A stretch of 64,000 nucleotides of DNA from Blasia pusilla. Lineage: Eukaryota > Marchantiophyta > Marchantiopsida > Blasiales. A model generated the notes under the pieces. That model did not search any database and had not been told where the DNA came from. It worked only from the letters and a program-made list of their open reading frames with translations. The stretch's first letter is position 1. The number at the start of each line of letters is the position of its first letter. The position numbers and the translations under genes were made by a program. Shown piece by piece: positions 11,403 through 23,254 of this stretch. The stretch covers positions 31,248,001 through 31,312,000 of the forward strand of contig CM114272.1 of the NCBI GenBank assembly GCA_050084515.1, read 5' to 3'.

Positions 11403-13640
11403 ATGACCAAAGCTAGAGAACGGCAACAGATCGTGAAGGAACATTGGGAAGAAGTATAGATGGAACGTGGAACATCAAACAAATGAGATGTAGTATTGTT
11501 CGTATTCTATGAAAACCTATTATGGCACGCGGATGGTGGAGTATTTTACATGAGAGACGAAAGATAAAAGATGGGAATTAGGTACTAATCATTGCAAACC
11601 GTGCATGAAGGTCCCTTCTAGTATGCAAAGGGATTTCCAGAACATGGTATTTATGGGAAATGGACAAAGAAGGGAAGCGAGATCCTCGAGTGAAATGGAG
11701 GAGAAGACGCCATCACAAATAGGTTTGCAAGAGACAAGAAATAGTGTTTATGTTGTGTCCAATATTGATAGGGTTACGGACATGACATCGAGTGATAATC
11801 TTGATGAATGTAGAGGAGTAGCTGGGCCAAGTCGGATGACTAGAAGCACCGGAAAGAAACAAGCTGATATAAGGGATTCTTTCAACAACCAAGGAATAGA
11901 AGTTGCAAATGACATGTGGGCTATCACATTCTACGAATGTGATATATCATTCAACATAGTACGGAAATATGGTTTCAAGCAATTACAAGTAGTGTTGGCA
12001 ACAACAAAGCTGATTCAGAAGGGTTCCTTAGGTCCTAGTTACAATTCATTGTACATCACTCTACTTGAGAAATATATGGGTAAGGTGAAGGAAAAAGTGG
12101 ATGGTTTATTGGAGAATTTATTGCATTTTGGGGCCACGATCATCACGGATTATTCGACCAATGTGAGGAGTGATTACTTAGTGAACATCATAGTCGTCTG
12201 TCCTCAAGTTGAGGTTACAATCAAGTTGGTAGACACTAAGGGGAAATTCCAAACGGAAGAATTGTTGGCACGTCACATAGAGAGGACTATCATGCGCATA
12301 GTTCCAAAGAATGTGTTGCAACTTGTGATACACAATGGTAGCAATGAGCAAGCACCAAGGAAACTCATTGAAGCAAAGTTTCCTCATATTATTTGGTGTG
12401 GATGGGGATCACATTCTCTTAATCTAGTATGAAAAGAATGAGGTAAGTGACCTTGGATGGCCAGGATTTTTCCACAAGCTTGTTAGTATTTGTAAAGACA
12501 AGAACTTGGGTGATGGCCAAATTCATGGAAACCAACCTAGTGAAGAGTCGATTGTTGCTTCTTGCAAACACGCACTTTGCAAAGAACTTTATAATGTTGG
12601 GAGGTGTCTTAGAATTGAGGGAGGTGTTTCATGCCATGGTTGCCACAAATTCTTCTAGGGAGTATTTTAATGGGAGGGATGCGAGACAAAGGGAGAAGGC
12701 ACAAGAGATCAAGACTATTATGGCCAATCACGATTTTTGGATAGAAGCTGAAGAATCTTTTGCTGCAATTTTTCCAACTACTATTCACTTGAGATAATAT
12801 GATGGTCATAAACCAATGATAGGAGGCCCTTATTGCCATATATTTGAGATAATGGAAGAGACTTGTTCTTTTTGTGTAACTCCATGGCTTAGTGTGGGTA
12901 GAAGCGTGCAAGGCGTCGCCATTTTTTTGTGACAATGTCCAAAGCTACGGAAATGGTTGATCTTATTTCAAGGCAGTGGACACTTATCCACAACAAATTA
13001 CATGCAATAGGCTACATTCTCGTCCCTTACAAATATTCTTGATAATATTCAAAATTTCACTTCAAATATTGAGTGCATAAAAGATTTCAAACAATATTTG
13101 AAAGTCTATGCAAAGGGATGCATGGCCTCAATATCATTGAGGCTAATTCTTATGTAGGTACTTGTTTGCGAGAGTTGGGAAACATTGTGAACCATCAGGA
13201 ACTATTTGTGGATGAGTTTGTTAGGGAATTTTTTGATTCACTTAGCCCCTCCGATTGGTGGAGCATGCATGGTCAAGAAGCCACATAATTGTGCTCATTG
13301 GCTAAGTCCACGTTAGCACAAGTGGTCTCTTCATCTTTTGCGGAGAGAAATTGGAGTAGTTATGATTTTATTCACAATAAGCGCAAGAATAAATTGACCA
13401 ACGAGCGTGCCAGATTTGGTGTACATCTTCACAAACTCAAGGTTTGAAGATAAGGATATTTCATAGAAGTCAAGACAAGCACTGTTGTACGGGAAACACT
13501 TCTCTGAAAGGGATTGACAAGAACAAGCTAGAAGGGTTGTAGAAGATGGTAATGAGTCTAGCTTACATGCAAGAAACCATGATGGTAATCATGAAGATAA
13601 CCTTGACTTGCAAAATGAGGATCTAGAGGATATGGATATG
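11403..13640 (+). pseudogene. hAT transposase remnant (BED finger, DUF659, hAT dimerisation)
   Basis: Pieces in order: an ATG at 11403 starting MTKARERQQ; a degenerate BED-type zinc finger (SYSMKTYYGTRMVEYF) followed by a TGA; the longest open part at 11605-12432; a second at 12447-12797; and a third at 13073-13288. The open part contains a DUF659-like segment (GATIITDYSTN, NVLQLVIHNGSNEQA, FPHIIW near its end). A hAT dimerisation segment (AERNWSSYDFIHNKRKNKL) sits near 13340-13400. At least one stop at 12430 and several further frame changes break it. In active hAT proteins an RNase H-like core cuts DNA and the C-terminal segment dimerises; this copy cannot do so intact. Confidence 0.8.
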
Positions 13641-13909
13641 CTATGTGGAATATATGGCACCAAAGGGAGGTAGGTTATCCATATAGGTGACATTGAAAAC
13701 TTTGACTATGAGGGGCTAGTGTGTTGTCTAAGCCTTAGCCCTTATCGAAGAGACAAAGATGACTATATAATGGAAAATCAGATTTGAGAGCATGAGGAAT
13801 AGCAACAACAGAGGACTTTAATCCAAGTGAATGCAAGTAGCATTTCTGATAACACTACCTACGACCCTCATATTGTCGTATCGATAGGAATTCAAAATTA
13901 TTCCACCTA

Positions 13910-13914
13910 GTCTA
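13910..13914. other. target-site duplication GTCTA (left)
   Basis: GTCTA here and at 19212-19216 flank the copia element. The empty site is preserved as a single GTCTA (TAGAC on the plus strand, 32416-32420) in the second hAT copy. Two extra bases (TG) lie between this copy and the left LTR. Confidence 0.85.
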
Positions 13915-13916
13915 TG

Positions 13917-14226
13917 TGGAAAATTGCTAAACAAACATAACTGGTGGAAAACGGCTTTCTCACACACACATCACCATGGAGGACAAAATTTGCAATGAGA
14001 GAATGAGTGGAGGCTAGTCCTCTTCTCAATTATATAGGGTATGTACAAGCAACCCTAACCCTGCCCTTAACCATAGTCTCGAGTTAGCCTAACTGTGATT
14101 AACTAACCCTAGTTAAGATAATCGTGCTTAACTGACTAACCAAGATTAAGCTTCCCGACTTCATATGAGTGCCAAATATAGCAGTTCAGGTGTCTCATGC
14201 GCTTGACTGTAACTCAATCTTCAATA
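13917..14226 (-). repeat. copia 3' LTR
   Basis: 310 bp, nearly identical in layout to 18903-19211. On the element strand it starts TATTGAAGATTGAG and ends AATTTTCCA. Copia LTRs normally start TG; both LTRs here start TA, so the variant predates insertion. It contains short CCCTAA-like stretches that are not telomeric. Confidence 0.93.
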
Positions 14227-17200
14227 CTCCCCCTTGAGCTCATATCGATATCTCTAACGCCTAAATCCTTTCTAAACATCTCAAACTTATCTCTAGACAA
14301 TGCCTTTGTAAAGATGTCAGCAATTTGCTGATCTGTACCTATATACACAAGATCAATTTCTCCTGCAAGCACTTTCTCTCTGATAAAATGATAGTGCACT
14401 TCAACATCCTTTGTACGAGCATGAAACACAGGGTTATTAGCAAGCTTGATGCTACTAATATTGTCTGCATATATTACACCAAGTCCTAAGTTACTAATAC
14501 CAATCTCAACAACTAATCGATGAAGCCACACCGCCTCACATGCTGCATTGGTTGCTCATATGTACTCAGCCTCTGTTGAAGATAAAGCAACTGTAGGTTG
14601 CTTCTTTGAAGCTCAACTTATAGTTAAGCTTCCCAAAGTAAATGAATAACTAGATGTACATGTGGAGTGTTGATCAGACACGCTTCCCCCTAATCAGCAT
14701 CTGTGAATCCCTGTAATTGAAAACTCGGAGAAGGTTCAAATTGAAGCCCGAATTGAATAGAGAACTTCACATACCGCATAATCCTCCTCACAGCATCAAG
14801 GTGAGGTTTTTGAGGTGCTTGCATAAATTGGCTCACTAGGCCAATAGCATAGCTCAAATCTGATATGGTTATAGTTAGATAGATCAAACTTCCAACCATG
14901 CGCTTGTACATATTAGAATTTGCAAGCAGCTCTCCTTTATCCACTCTTAGCTTCACGCTCTGGTCCAATGGTGTAGAGATTGGCTTACAAGCCGTCATAC
15001 CATATTTTGAAAGCATATGAAGAGCATATTGTCGTTGTAGTAACCACATGCTCTCTCCAACCTTGATAAACTCAATATCAAGGAAGTACTTGAGTTCTCC
15101 CAAGTCCTTCATATCAAATTTTGCTTGTAACTTAAGCTTGACTTGTTGTACCATTTCTTCAATACTCCCACTAATCAAGAGATCGTCAACATACAACACA
15201 ATAAGAATTGTATGATCTTGTCCTCTCAAGACATATAACGAGGAGTCAAAATCACATACCCTTAAACCCAACTTTTGTAGGACATATATGTAATCTTGCC
15301 ATACCAAGCTCTTGGAGCTTGTTTGAACCCGTATAGAGCTTTCTTCAACCTGCATATGCGAAATGGAAACTTGGGATGCTCTTATCTAGGTGGTTGAGTC
15401 ATATATACCTCCTCGTATAGATCTCCATTCAAGAAGGCATTCTTGACGTCCATGTGATGTAATCTCTACTTCTTACTTACTACAACTGCAACCACTGTTC
15501 TCATAGTCGCCATCTTTGCAATAGGGCTAAATATTTCCTCATAATCGATACCATATTGTTGTGCATAGCCCTTAGCCACCAATCTCTCTTTGTATCTGTT
15601 AATTGTACCATCTTGATTGCGCTTGATTTTGTAAACCCATTTGCAACCAATAGCTTCCTTATCGTAAGGTATATCAACTAGCTCCCATGTTTGTTGATGT
15701 CTTAATGCAGCAAGCTCTTCCTCCATAGCTTCAATCCATTCGGCTTTACTCGCAGCTTCTTCAAAACAACTCGGCTCTTGCTCTTGAAGGGTAGTCATCA
15801 TATATGCATGATGTGTCGCAAGGAAACCTTCATTTATGAATCTATGAACTGGATGTGTAACCCTACTTGATCTACGAAGTTGTTGTTCAGAGGTAGATGC
15901 CTCTGACATCTCACTCGAGCTCTGACTAGTGTTTACAGAGTGAATATATACTCTTCCCGTCCATGGACTCATAGATTTAACGGATGAATCTAGGACCTCT
16001 CCTAATCCTGCACTTGTACTTGGGGAAGTTGAAGACAATGTTTGTTGGTTTATAGTCATATTCTTCCCCTCAACAGACAAGTTTAGAGGTGGAATAGGCT
16101 CAGATGGAGCATACCATGACTTTAGCTCATCAAAGATAACATCCCGAATAATAATAAGCTGCCTAGAGGATGGAATATAGCACTTATACCCCTTAGTTCC
16201 ATCAGCATAGCCAATGAAGATACATCATTCAGACTTGGGGTCTAATTTCTGACGTCTCTCAGAAGGAACATGAGCATAACAGATACAGCCAAATACTTTC
16301 AAGAAGGAAAAATCAGGTTTATTTCCCATGAAGACTTCGAATGGAGTTTTATCATGAACTCTTGCTGTTGGAATTCAATTGATTAAGAAGACTGGACATG
16401 CTACAGCCTCTGCCCAATACACCTTAGGCATGTTCTTCTCATTCAGCATTGCTCATACTACTTCAGAAATATGTCGATTTTTCCTCTCAACCACTCCATT
16501 TTGTTGTGGAGTGTAACGGCAAGTCACTTGACATTGGATGCCATTCTGACGTAAATAGTCATCAAACTCTCTTGAAAGATACTCTCCTCCTTCATCACAA
16601 CGCAATTTCAGAATATGTTGTTCAGTCTGCTTCTCTACTAGAACTCTAAATGTTTGGAACATTGAGAATACCTCTAACTTGGCTTTCAAAAAGTATACCC
16701 ATATATACCTAGAGAAGTCATCAATAAATGAAACAAAGTACTTGCAACCACTAAGGCTATGTTATGATGCTGTGCACACATCACTGTGGATCAACTCCAA
16801 TATCTTGGATGCTTTTCTACCTTGCTTATTTTCCAAATTGGCAAGCCGGACATACCTCTAACGTAGCAGGTCTCGCTAATTTAGGGAGTCCTATTACTAT
16901 ATTAGATGATGAAAGACTCTCTAATCTTTGAAGATTCATATGTCAAATTCTTTTATGCCACATATTTAGATCTGTGACTTGTTGGCCGGTTTGACCATAC
17001 ATTGTTGTTTGAATCTCTAGCATAGAAATATCTAATTTGAACATTCTGCTAGATCTAGTTCTTTTGGCTATCGTAGTTTGGTAATCCATTGTTTCAATGA
17101 AACAACTATATGCGTCAAACTTCACTTGATAACCCTGTACTACTATCTCTCCTACACAGATCAGATTTCTTGCAATGGTAGGAATATAGAGAACATTTCC

Positions 17201-17360
17201 AAGAGCACAAATACCATCTGATGCTATTAGAACTTTATCGGTATGCGTGATATGATGTTGAGTGTCATCTCATATGAGCACAATTGCAGGATCTTTCAGC
17301 GGCTCAAAACTACTGAACCATTTCGCTTGTGAGGTCATGTGATTTGATGCACCGGAGTCA
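14214..17360 (-). pseudogene. copia pol remnant (protease-integrase-RT-RNase H)
   Basis: Reading on the minus strand: a protease segment with DSGASNHM near 17345; a GAG-pre-integrase stretch near 16950-17120; an integrase core with YTPQQNGVVERKNR inside 16453-16689; a reverse-transcriptase N part at 15466-16080 (GCKWVYKIKRNQDGTINRYK); the catalytic YVDDLLISG inside 14690-15355; and an RNase H part at 14214-14531 (YADNISSIKLANNPVFHART, DIFTKALS). The pieces lie in different frames and are broken by stops, so no polyprotein can be made. In active copies this protein copies the RNA and inserts the DNA. Confidence 0.93.
14227..14241 (-). other. polypurine tract of the copia element
   Basis: On the element strand GAGCTCAAGGGGGAG abuts the 3' LTR, the usual position of the plus-strand primer. 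Confidence 0.85.
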
Positions 17361-17457
17361 ATGTACCAATATGCTATCGAGTCTTTCTTGACCATTGCTC
17401 CCATATGATGAGTCATGACCAAGAGATGCTCCGTTTGTGAATGCTGATATTCTTGGT

Positions 17458-18386
17458 ACTACTCTTGATGTTGTTGCTCCACATAGTTTTGTTGTTGTAA
17501 GGCTTCTATTCTCATATCTGCCTTCTTCTTGAAACAAAACTTTGCATAATGATCGTTTATCCCACAGGTATTTGCAAGATCCAAGGACCCTATGCTGTAG
17601 ACCTCGACCCCAACGGTTTCCACCATCACCACCATATGATTGTGTGTGGTACTGGTTCGTAGTTGATTTAGTGACGTTATATTGAGTGTCTCTTCCTCCA
17701 TATGCTTGATATCCATCACGACCACGGAAGTTTCTACCATGACCCTTGCCTCTATTTGATCCATAACCTGCAAATAGCGTACTCTCTTGTAGACTAGACG
17801 AGCTACCGTTGCCTACTAGGCGCATCTCTTCACTGATCAACAGAGGAACTAACTCTTGAAAGGTTGGATACTTCTCTCTCACAGAGATAGAGGTCTCAAA
17901 GGATTTGTAATCCTTTGGAAGGCCTTGAAGAGTGAATAAGATTAGATCATCATCTTCTACTGTCACTCCAATGCTATTCAACTGATCAACAATATGTCTG
18001 ATATTCAAAATATAATCATTGATGCTCTGCGATCCTTTTCTCACTTTGTTCAATTTTTGTTTCAATTGAAGCTTTATGGACTTTGTAGACGTTTGGAACA
18101 GCTTTTCCAATGCATCCCAGGCCTCCTTCAGACTATCAACATCTTGGATGTGACCTATCATTGGCGAACTGATCGTTATTGAAATGTAGTGGATTATTTG
18201 CCTTGCGCGTTTGTTCCAAGCGCAAACATTCAAGTCTATTGAGTCACCTTCTGGCTTGGCCTCATCACCTGTGACAAGCTCCCATAGTTCTTGACCCATG
18301 AGAAATTGTTTCATGCAAAACTTCCAGACATTGTAATTCTGCTTGTCTAGCTTCTCGCCTGTGATTGCTGTTGAGGAATACTCCAT
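17458..18386 (-). pseudogene. copia gag remnant (UBN2-type, CCHC knuckle frameshifted)
   Basis: The frame opens with ATG at 18386 (MEYSSTAITGEKLDKQNY) and runs through a typical plant copia gag (UBN2) domain (WDALEKLFQ, LNKVRKGSQSINDYI, LILFTLQGLPKDYKSFE) and a Gly/Arg-rich linker. A CCHC zinc knuckle follows, but its first part (CKY) and the rest (CGINDHYAKFCFKKK) are in different frames, so an indel lies inside the knuckle near 17580. Gag normally packages element RNA; this one would lose its nucleocapsid part. Confidence 0.9.
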
Positions 18387-18890
18387 GATAAACGATTTCA
18401 CTCACAAAAAATGTAATTTTAGGTTTTCTAGTGCTCCAATTGAAGCATAGACCACTCCTACACAGAAATTGACCTGAAATTTGCCAAAATTGATTAACTG
18501 TATGAAAGAACTAGTCGAAATTGGCCTGTAAAGAGCAAATTGTACAACTTTTCTTCACTAATTGCACTTTCCTACACTGAAATTGTTGCTGCAGAGCTCA
18601 CAGTGTCAAAATCGAGCGATTTTAGGTGCGTTGGAAAGCTCTGGATAAGCTCTAAAAGACGGTAGGAGCGATCCTTAGGCTATGTTCTAGCCAAAGCCGA
18701 CCCTGACGGCTGAATCGACCAGAAAAGCCTTAAAAAACGCTTCCAAAATTTTATCACCATCAAAGCTCCACCTGAAATCTGGACCCACTGAGTTTTGAAT
18801 AAAATTTTCTTCTCCCAAACTGAAATTGTGCCTTCTCTTGCCTCTCTTCTCTCTTCAAACACCAAGAATTCCAAGTGATGTTCTCCTCCC

Positions 18891-18902
18891 GCTCTGATAC
18901 CA
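18891..18902 (-). other. tRNA-Met primer-binding site of the copia element
   Basis: TGGTATCAGAGC on the minus strand immediately follows the 5' LTR, the standard copia primer-binding site. Confidence 0.95.
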
Positions 18903-19211
18903 TGGAAAATTGCTAAACAAGCATAAATGGTGGAAATCGGCTTTCACACACACACACCACCATGGAGAACGAAATTTGGAATGAGAGAATGAGTGGAGGC
19001 TGGTCTCTTCTCAATTATATAGGGTATGTATAAGCAACCCTAACCCTATCCTTAACCATAGTCTCGAGTTAGCCTAACTATGATTAACTAACTGTAGTTA
19101 AGATAATCGTGATTAATTGACTAACCAAGATTAAGCTTCCCTACTCCGTGTGAGTGCAAAATGTAGCAGTTCAGGTGTCTTATGAGCTTGACTGTAACTC
19201 AATCTTCAATA
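18903..19211 (-). repeat. copia 5' LTR
   Basis: 309 bp, partner of 13917-14226. The primer-binding site lies directly inside it and the GTCTA target duplication directly outside it at 19212-19216. Confidence 0.93.
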
Positions 19212-19310
19212 GTCTAGTGAACCACGAAGGGATTCTCCTCCACCATCATTTTAATGTTAAAAGAGTGGAATCAGTAGATGAGCCCGATGATGATCATTCC
19301 ATTTTTCTTG

Positions 19311-19721
19311 AAACTTTGCAATAGACATAGATAAGCCCTAAAAATAAAGTGTCCAAAATTTCAGGTCAACATGATACCATGAACCAGATGGAAATTGGTG
19401 AGACCCTCTTTTCCAAGAAGGTTTAATTGCGCGGGTCTAGAAACGACATAAAGTGCACAAAATTTCATGTCAAGATGAGATCCTTCAACAAGATAGAAAT
19501 AAGAAAGCCCCTCTTTTCCAACTAGCTAGGTTTACTAACTCGTGTGGGTCCAAAAACCACATAAATATTTTTTGGCCACTACCTCACAACTCCATTTTCC
19601 TTTAAACTTTCCAAGAAGTCTAGATAGACCTTAAAGATCAAGTATACCAAAATTTAGATCAAGATGAGGTCCTTGAACAAGATGGAAATGGAAAGCCCCT
19701 CTTGGAAAGAAAGGTCTAATG
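19311..19721. repeat. degenerate direct repeats (AAATTTCA..TCAAGATGAG type)
   Basis: A core of the form CAAAATTT..GTCAAGATGAGATCCTT..ACAAGATAGAAAT followed by AAAGCCCCTCTT recurs near 19354, 19458 and 19648. A further copy lies far away near 36855-36920, where it directly abuts a gypsy-like fragment. Spacing is irregular (about 104 and 190 bp), so this is a decayed local array rather than a clean satellite. Confidence 0.6.
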
Positions 19722-20643
19722 TGTCGTGTGCATACACATCGCTGTCACGAAATACACACACAAACACACACCATCCCATGCTAACTCATAGCATCCAAAC
19801 ATCGAGACAATCAAGTATCAAAATATATCTCCAATAAATCAAGGTTCACTATCACAAAAATGTCTCTCCATGATGGACATTCTCTCTATCTCTCACATCA
19901 AACCAAACCCACTCTCTAATGGGAGGCTTGGGTTACTCACAAGGCAAGGAGGACCATACCTCCGCCGCCTCATGCCAAGAGTTTAAACAAAGAGAGAATG
20001 AGCTCCCAATCTCTCTCTTTGGAGATACCCCCTTCCCTCTCCCAAACTCTTTCCATAGTAACCTATACTAGCAAGTCACCTCCTTGGCTCTTGAACTTCT
20101 GTAGGAGGTTTAGAGCCACTTCCCAAAGTGGAAAGTAAACTAGACTCAAAACTATAACGTACATGAAATAGTAAGTTCTCTATATGGCTTTAAATGAGCC
20201 GAAACGAAGGGAAAACATGCTTTCTCAAGTTATCCGTGGCTTCAACAAGTAATCCTTGACCTCATGAGGCTGTCCTCCACTATCCGTGAAGGCATTCTAA
20301 GAGATCTCATCAATCTGTCCTAAAGACGTGATAAAAGATGGCTTGAGAAAGCCATCTCTTCCTCTCTTATAGTCTTGGGAAGAGCCTTTCTTTTTCCCCA
20401 AAAATAGCCTCCAAACGATAACCTGCGAGCATAGATCAACGGGTGAACGTTGACTCAGTCAACGGGTCACCAGGTTGACAAAGACCACAATAGGGAAATT
20501 ATCAAGAACAAATTTTTTGATGCAAAGGGCCTATTGCCAACCTCATCTGAAATCTTAGAACAAAGTTACACCTGAATAGCTCATTGACCCTCTATGCCAT
20601 CGACGCAATAGAACTCTACATGTTGGCTAAATAAGATGTGACA
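19722..20643 (-). mobile_element. LTR of a gypsy-like family (922 bp)
   Basis: On the minus strand it begins TGTCACATC and ends GCACACGACA, matching in order the start (TGTTACATC) and end (GCGCATGACA) of the solo LTR at 60755-61371. Shared internal landmarks are a GACCCGTTGACT/GACTTGTTGACC segment, a GGTTA(T/C)C stretch, GAAAGGCTCTTCC/AAGAGCCTTTTGG and a TATA-like ATAAGAGAGGAAGA followed by AAGCCATCTTT. It is about 300 bp longer than the solo LTR. No clear target duplication is seen. Confidence 0.6.
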
Positions 20644-21973
20644 GATATCATGCGCATACATATCGCTATATAATGCATATTTCTGGTTACATCTACACAC
20701 CATACAATATTGATCTTCCCAACACAAGGGTCGATCCACTCATAAATGAAATATATTCACTCATATACGTCTAGACCACATAATCGCCCCCCTAGTCGGA
20801 AGTTGGGTCACTCTAACTCCACATAACAGACATCATGTTCACTTGACATGATCTACTACCCTATACATATCTAGCACCATCGGTGTTGTCATCCCGACAA
20901 CATCTTTCAACATATACTCATCCGTGCATCCATCTCATCTATCTCCATGTAGGGATATCGATGGATCCGGATGTCATCTTGCAACATTGTAAAATTGTAG
21001 CTACCCACCTTGTTGATACCTACGAAGAGATCTAACACTCTCTCACCCTCCTTCAAACACTACCACACAACATGTGTGGTATCCAAAGATTTCAAGTCTC
21101 CCGTCTAAGAGCATGACCTCCGCCTGACTTTGTTTACTCCAAAACATAGGCTCCGCTCCACACCTGCCTCACAACCTCATATGCACCCAAGGCCCATACC
21201 CAACAACAGTAAAAAAATCTCTGCACCATGGGTAGAGACACCCAACCACTAGCTCTTGTCGAGTCATGTACTCCGTAGGTGATACACCCCTAAAAGAGGT
21301 ATATATCTGCAAGGGACAAGGCTCAATGTGGCTTTTCCATAACTCCAACCCGAAACACGTTGCCTTCTCCAATATCAAGGGATGCACTCGCAAATGAAGT
21401 ACGGGTTATATACCGTACTTGTCGGACTAACCAAGCGGAAAACTCCAACTTGGTTATCCTACAACACTACACGGGGTGTGACCATGGCTTGCTCTTTTGC
21501 TAGCCTAGTTGGCATATCTACCAACTTGGTCACCGCAACATGCCATGATTGAGTAGGACATCCAAAGCCCCTACTTCGAGGGCATGTACACCACCTCCAA
21601 ATAAGAGGCAATCACCTCTCCATGCTCACAAATCGTAGCGGCCAGCCGGAACACCTTCGTGGTCCAACTCCCATCGTCACCACCAAGGTGAGCTAGGCTT
21701 ATCCTAGTGGCCACCTCCAACAATGTGGTCAACATTGGCTCCACCCAAGCCGACATGGGAGTCTTCTTGCCAACTCCTCGTTACGTTACCGCATCTACCT
21801 CACCTGTGGACACTTCTTGTTGTCTAGGCACCATCGACGGTGTGTGAAGTGCCTCTAAAAACGTAAGCGACTAGGGAACCCCAGGTTGTCACCCATTGGT
21901 TCCCTCTTGTGGGTCTATATGCATTCCACCTCTTAGTGGTTTGGTCACTCTGGCAACACCCGGATCTCCTCAC

Positions 21974-21997
21974 CACGGTTGTCAATTGACAACCGTG
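21974..21997. repeat. perfect 24-bp palindrome
   Basis: CACGGTTGTCAA at 21974-21985 is followed without spacer by its exact reverse complement. It lies within a larger interrupted inverted repeat, CCTCTTAGTGG upstream and CCACTAAGAGG downstream. Confidence 0.95.
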
Positions 21998-22242
21998 ACG
22001 GAGCCACTAAGAGGTCTTAGTGGCTTGGTCACTCTGTCAACTCCTTGATCTTCACCAACTCTCTCAATCCCAAATCCTCAGCCTACCTCTGGACGTAGCT
22101 GTCGGTGAAGATCAAAATACCTATCCATGGTATGACCATATCGGTAACAATGTCACATTTAAATTGGGGTGAGGCTATCCAAGGTAGTTGACTGTGGCTC
22201 TTGAACACTTAGAGGCACCGTAGGCCCTCTACCACGTTGTGG

Positions 22243-22608
22243 TCAGTCCCTCTTCTCATGGGGCCGACCACACGTCCAACAAGCCAATACTAGTCCCTGC
22301 TGGGTAACATACGTTGATAGAGGTTGTTGCCTCATAAACTCATGATACCCGCCTTGCTCTTTGGGCAGACTAGCCCATTCCCATGGTACTGGTGCATATT
22401 GGGGCACATGTGGGGCTACTCCTACTCGTGGACCAATCGAATCCCATGAGAATCTCATGGTCACCACATGCTTCTTACTCACGTTGAGCTCAACCCACTC
22501 AAAAAACTCAAAGACCATCTTTAATGTGGGCTCCGCTATATGAAGCAACATCACATCTCGGACTCTGTCCCGCACGCCCCACTTGGAAGGGGCCCCAAGA
22601 ATGTACAT
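22243..22608 (-). pseudogene. gag fragment with truncated CCHC knuckle
   Basis: The frame runs through FFEWVELNVSKKHVVTMRF and a Pro/Gln-rich stretch to CWTCGRPHEKRD, followed directly by TGA. This is the C-x2-C-x3-H-x4-C zinc knuckle of gypsy-type gag proteins in which the final Cys codon (TGC or TGT) has become TGA. Upstream sequence is not clearly coding. It is a remnant that cannot give a complete nucleocapsid. Confidence 0.6.
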
Positions 22609-22640
22609 ACGGAGGGGGGCTTAAGGAAAAAATTACCTAA

Positions 22641-23254
22641 TTTAAAACATTTCAAGGAGGAGAGGATAGAGTTTGCTCCACCTGAAATAATAAAAATAAT
22701 AATTTTCCCTATTTCTCCAATTTTTAGTGATATTTTGGATTAGGCTCCAAATTTTTATGGTGCTTTGATAGCTAAGGGCTTTCAAGGTTACTAGGAACTT
22801 TGGAGAAATCCCTTGGGTTCCTTTTGGGGGTACTTGGATTTTATTTGGGACCAACTTGGATATTTACGCTCCTTGTTGCATCCTAAAGAAACTCCACATC
22901 ATGTGAGTGTTTGTGAGTGTGGAAATCTCTTTTTTTCACTAAACTTGTTTGGTGATTTTGAGATTTCCTATTCATAGACCCGAGTGTTTTGATTTTTTTC
23001 ATTGGTTCTCCTTAGCACATTGAGGATGTGGAGGTGATCAAGGAACCTTATCTAAACACGCCCATATCTACCTATTCCCTTTGAGTGCCCAACCCTAAAC
23101 TTAGACCGACGTTCCATCATTCACGCGCCCATACATTTTGAGCCATTTTTTTAGCATCTCGCATCATTTTTTTTTGGTATTTTCTCATCTCAATCCGTAC
23201 ATTTCTTTCCCTTGTATTTTAAAAAGATTTTATTATCGTCTTCATCTGAGGGAA
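22641..23254. other. AT-rich spacer
   Basis: I see no gene or repeat; low-complexity T-rich sequence precedes the open frames that follow. Confidence 0.4.

Larger units (their letters stand above)
13917..19211 (-). mobile_element. full-length Ty1/copia retrotransposon (5.3 kb)
   Basis: Two ~310-bp LTRs bound an interior with gag, protease, integrase, reverse transcriptase and RNase H in copia order on the minus strand. A primer-binding site complementary to initiator tRNA-Met (TGGTATCAGAGC) follows the 5' LTR, and a purine tract precedes the 3' LTR. GTCTA duplications flank it. The LTRs differ at roughly 25-30 positions by eye, so the insertion is old. Frameshifts and stops throughout the coding part show it is dead. 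Confidence 0.95.
11020..19310 (+). mobile_element. hAT-type DNA transposon copy 1, split by a copia insertion
   Basis: This copy aligns by eye with an inverted copy at 32230-35200 over the upstream leader (about 11020-11400), the transposase pieces and the 3' part. Its sequence stops matching at 13914, where a copia element intervenes, and resumes at 19217 (GTGAACC...CTCCTCC), as the uninterrupted second copy shows near 32416. Terminal inverted repeats of the hAT element were not pinned down, so the outer limits are approximate. The element is non-functional because its transposase is broken. Confidence 0.7.
20644..22640 (-). mobile_element. gypsy-like element remnant (gag plus unassigned interior)
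   Basis: Minus-strand DNA from a gag fragment (22243-22608) to a terminus near 20650 that reads ..GTATGCGCATGA, resembling the LTR ends at 37974 and 61371. The part at 20650-21400 aligns by eye with 36925-37974 on the plus strand. No reverse transcriptase or integrase motif is recognisable between gag and this end, which suggests a non-autonomous or heavily deleted element. Frames at 21169-21393 and 21571-21756 are remnants I cannot assign. Confidence 0.5.

Noticed and set aside
14040-14110. CCCTAA-like stretches suggesting interstitial telomere repeats
   Set aside because: Only one or two imperfect units, present in both copia LTRs and therefore part of the LTR.
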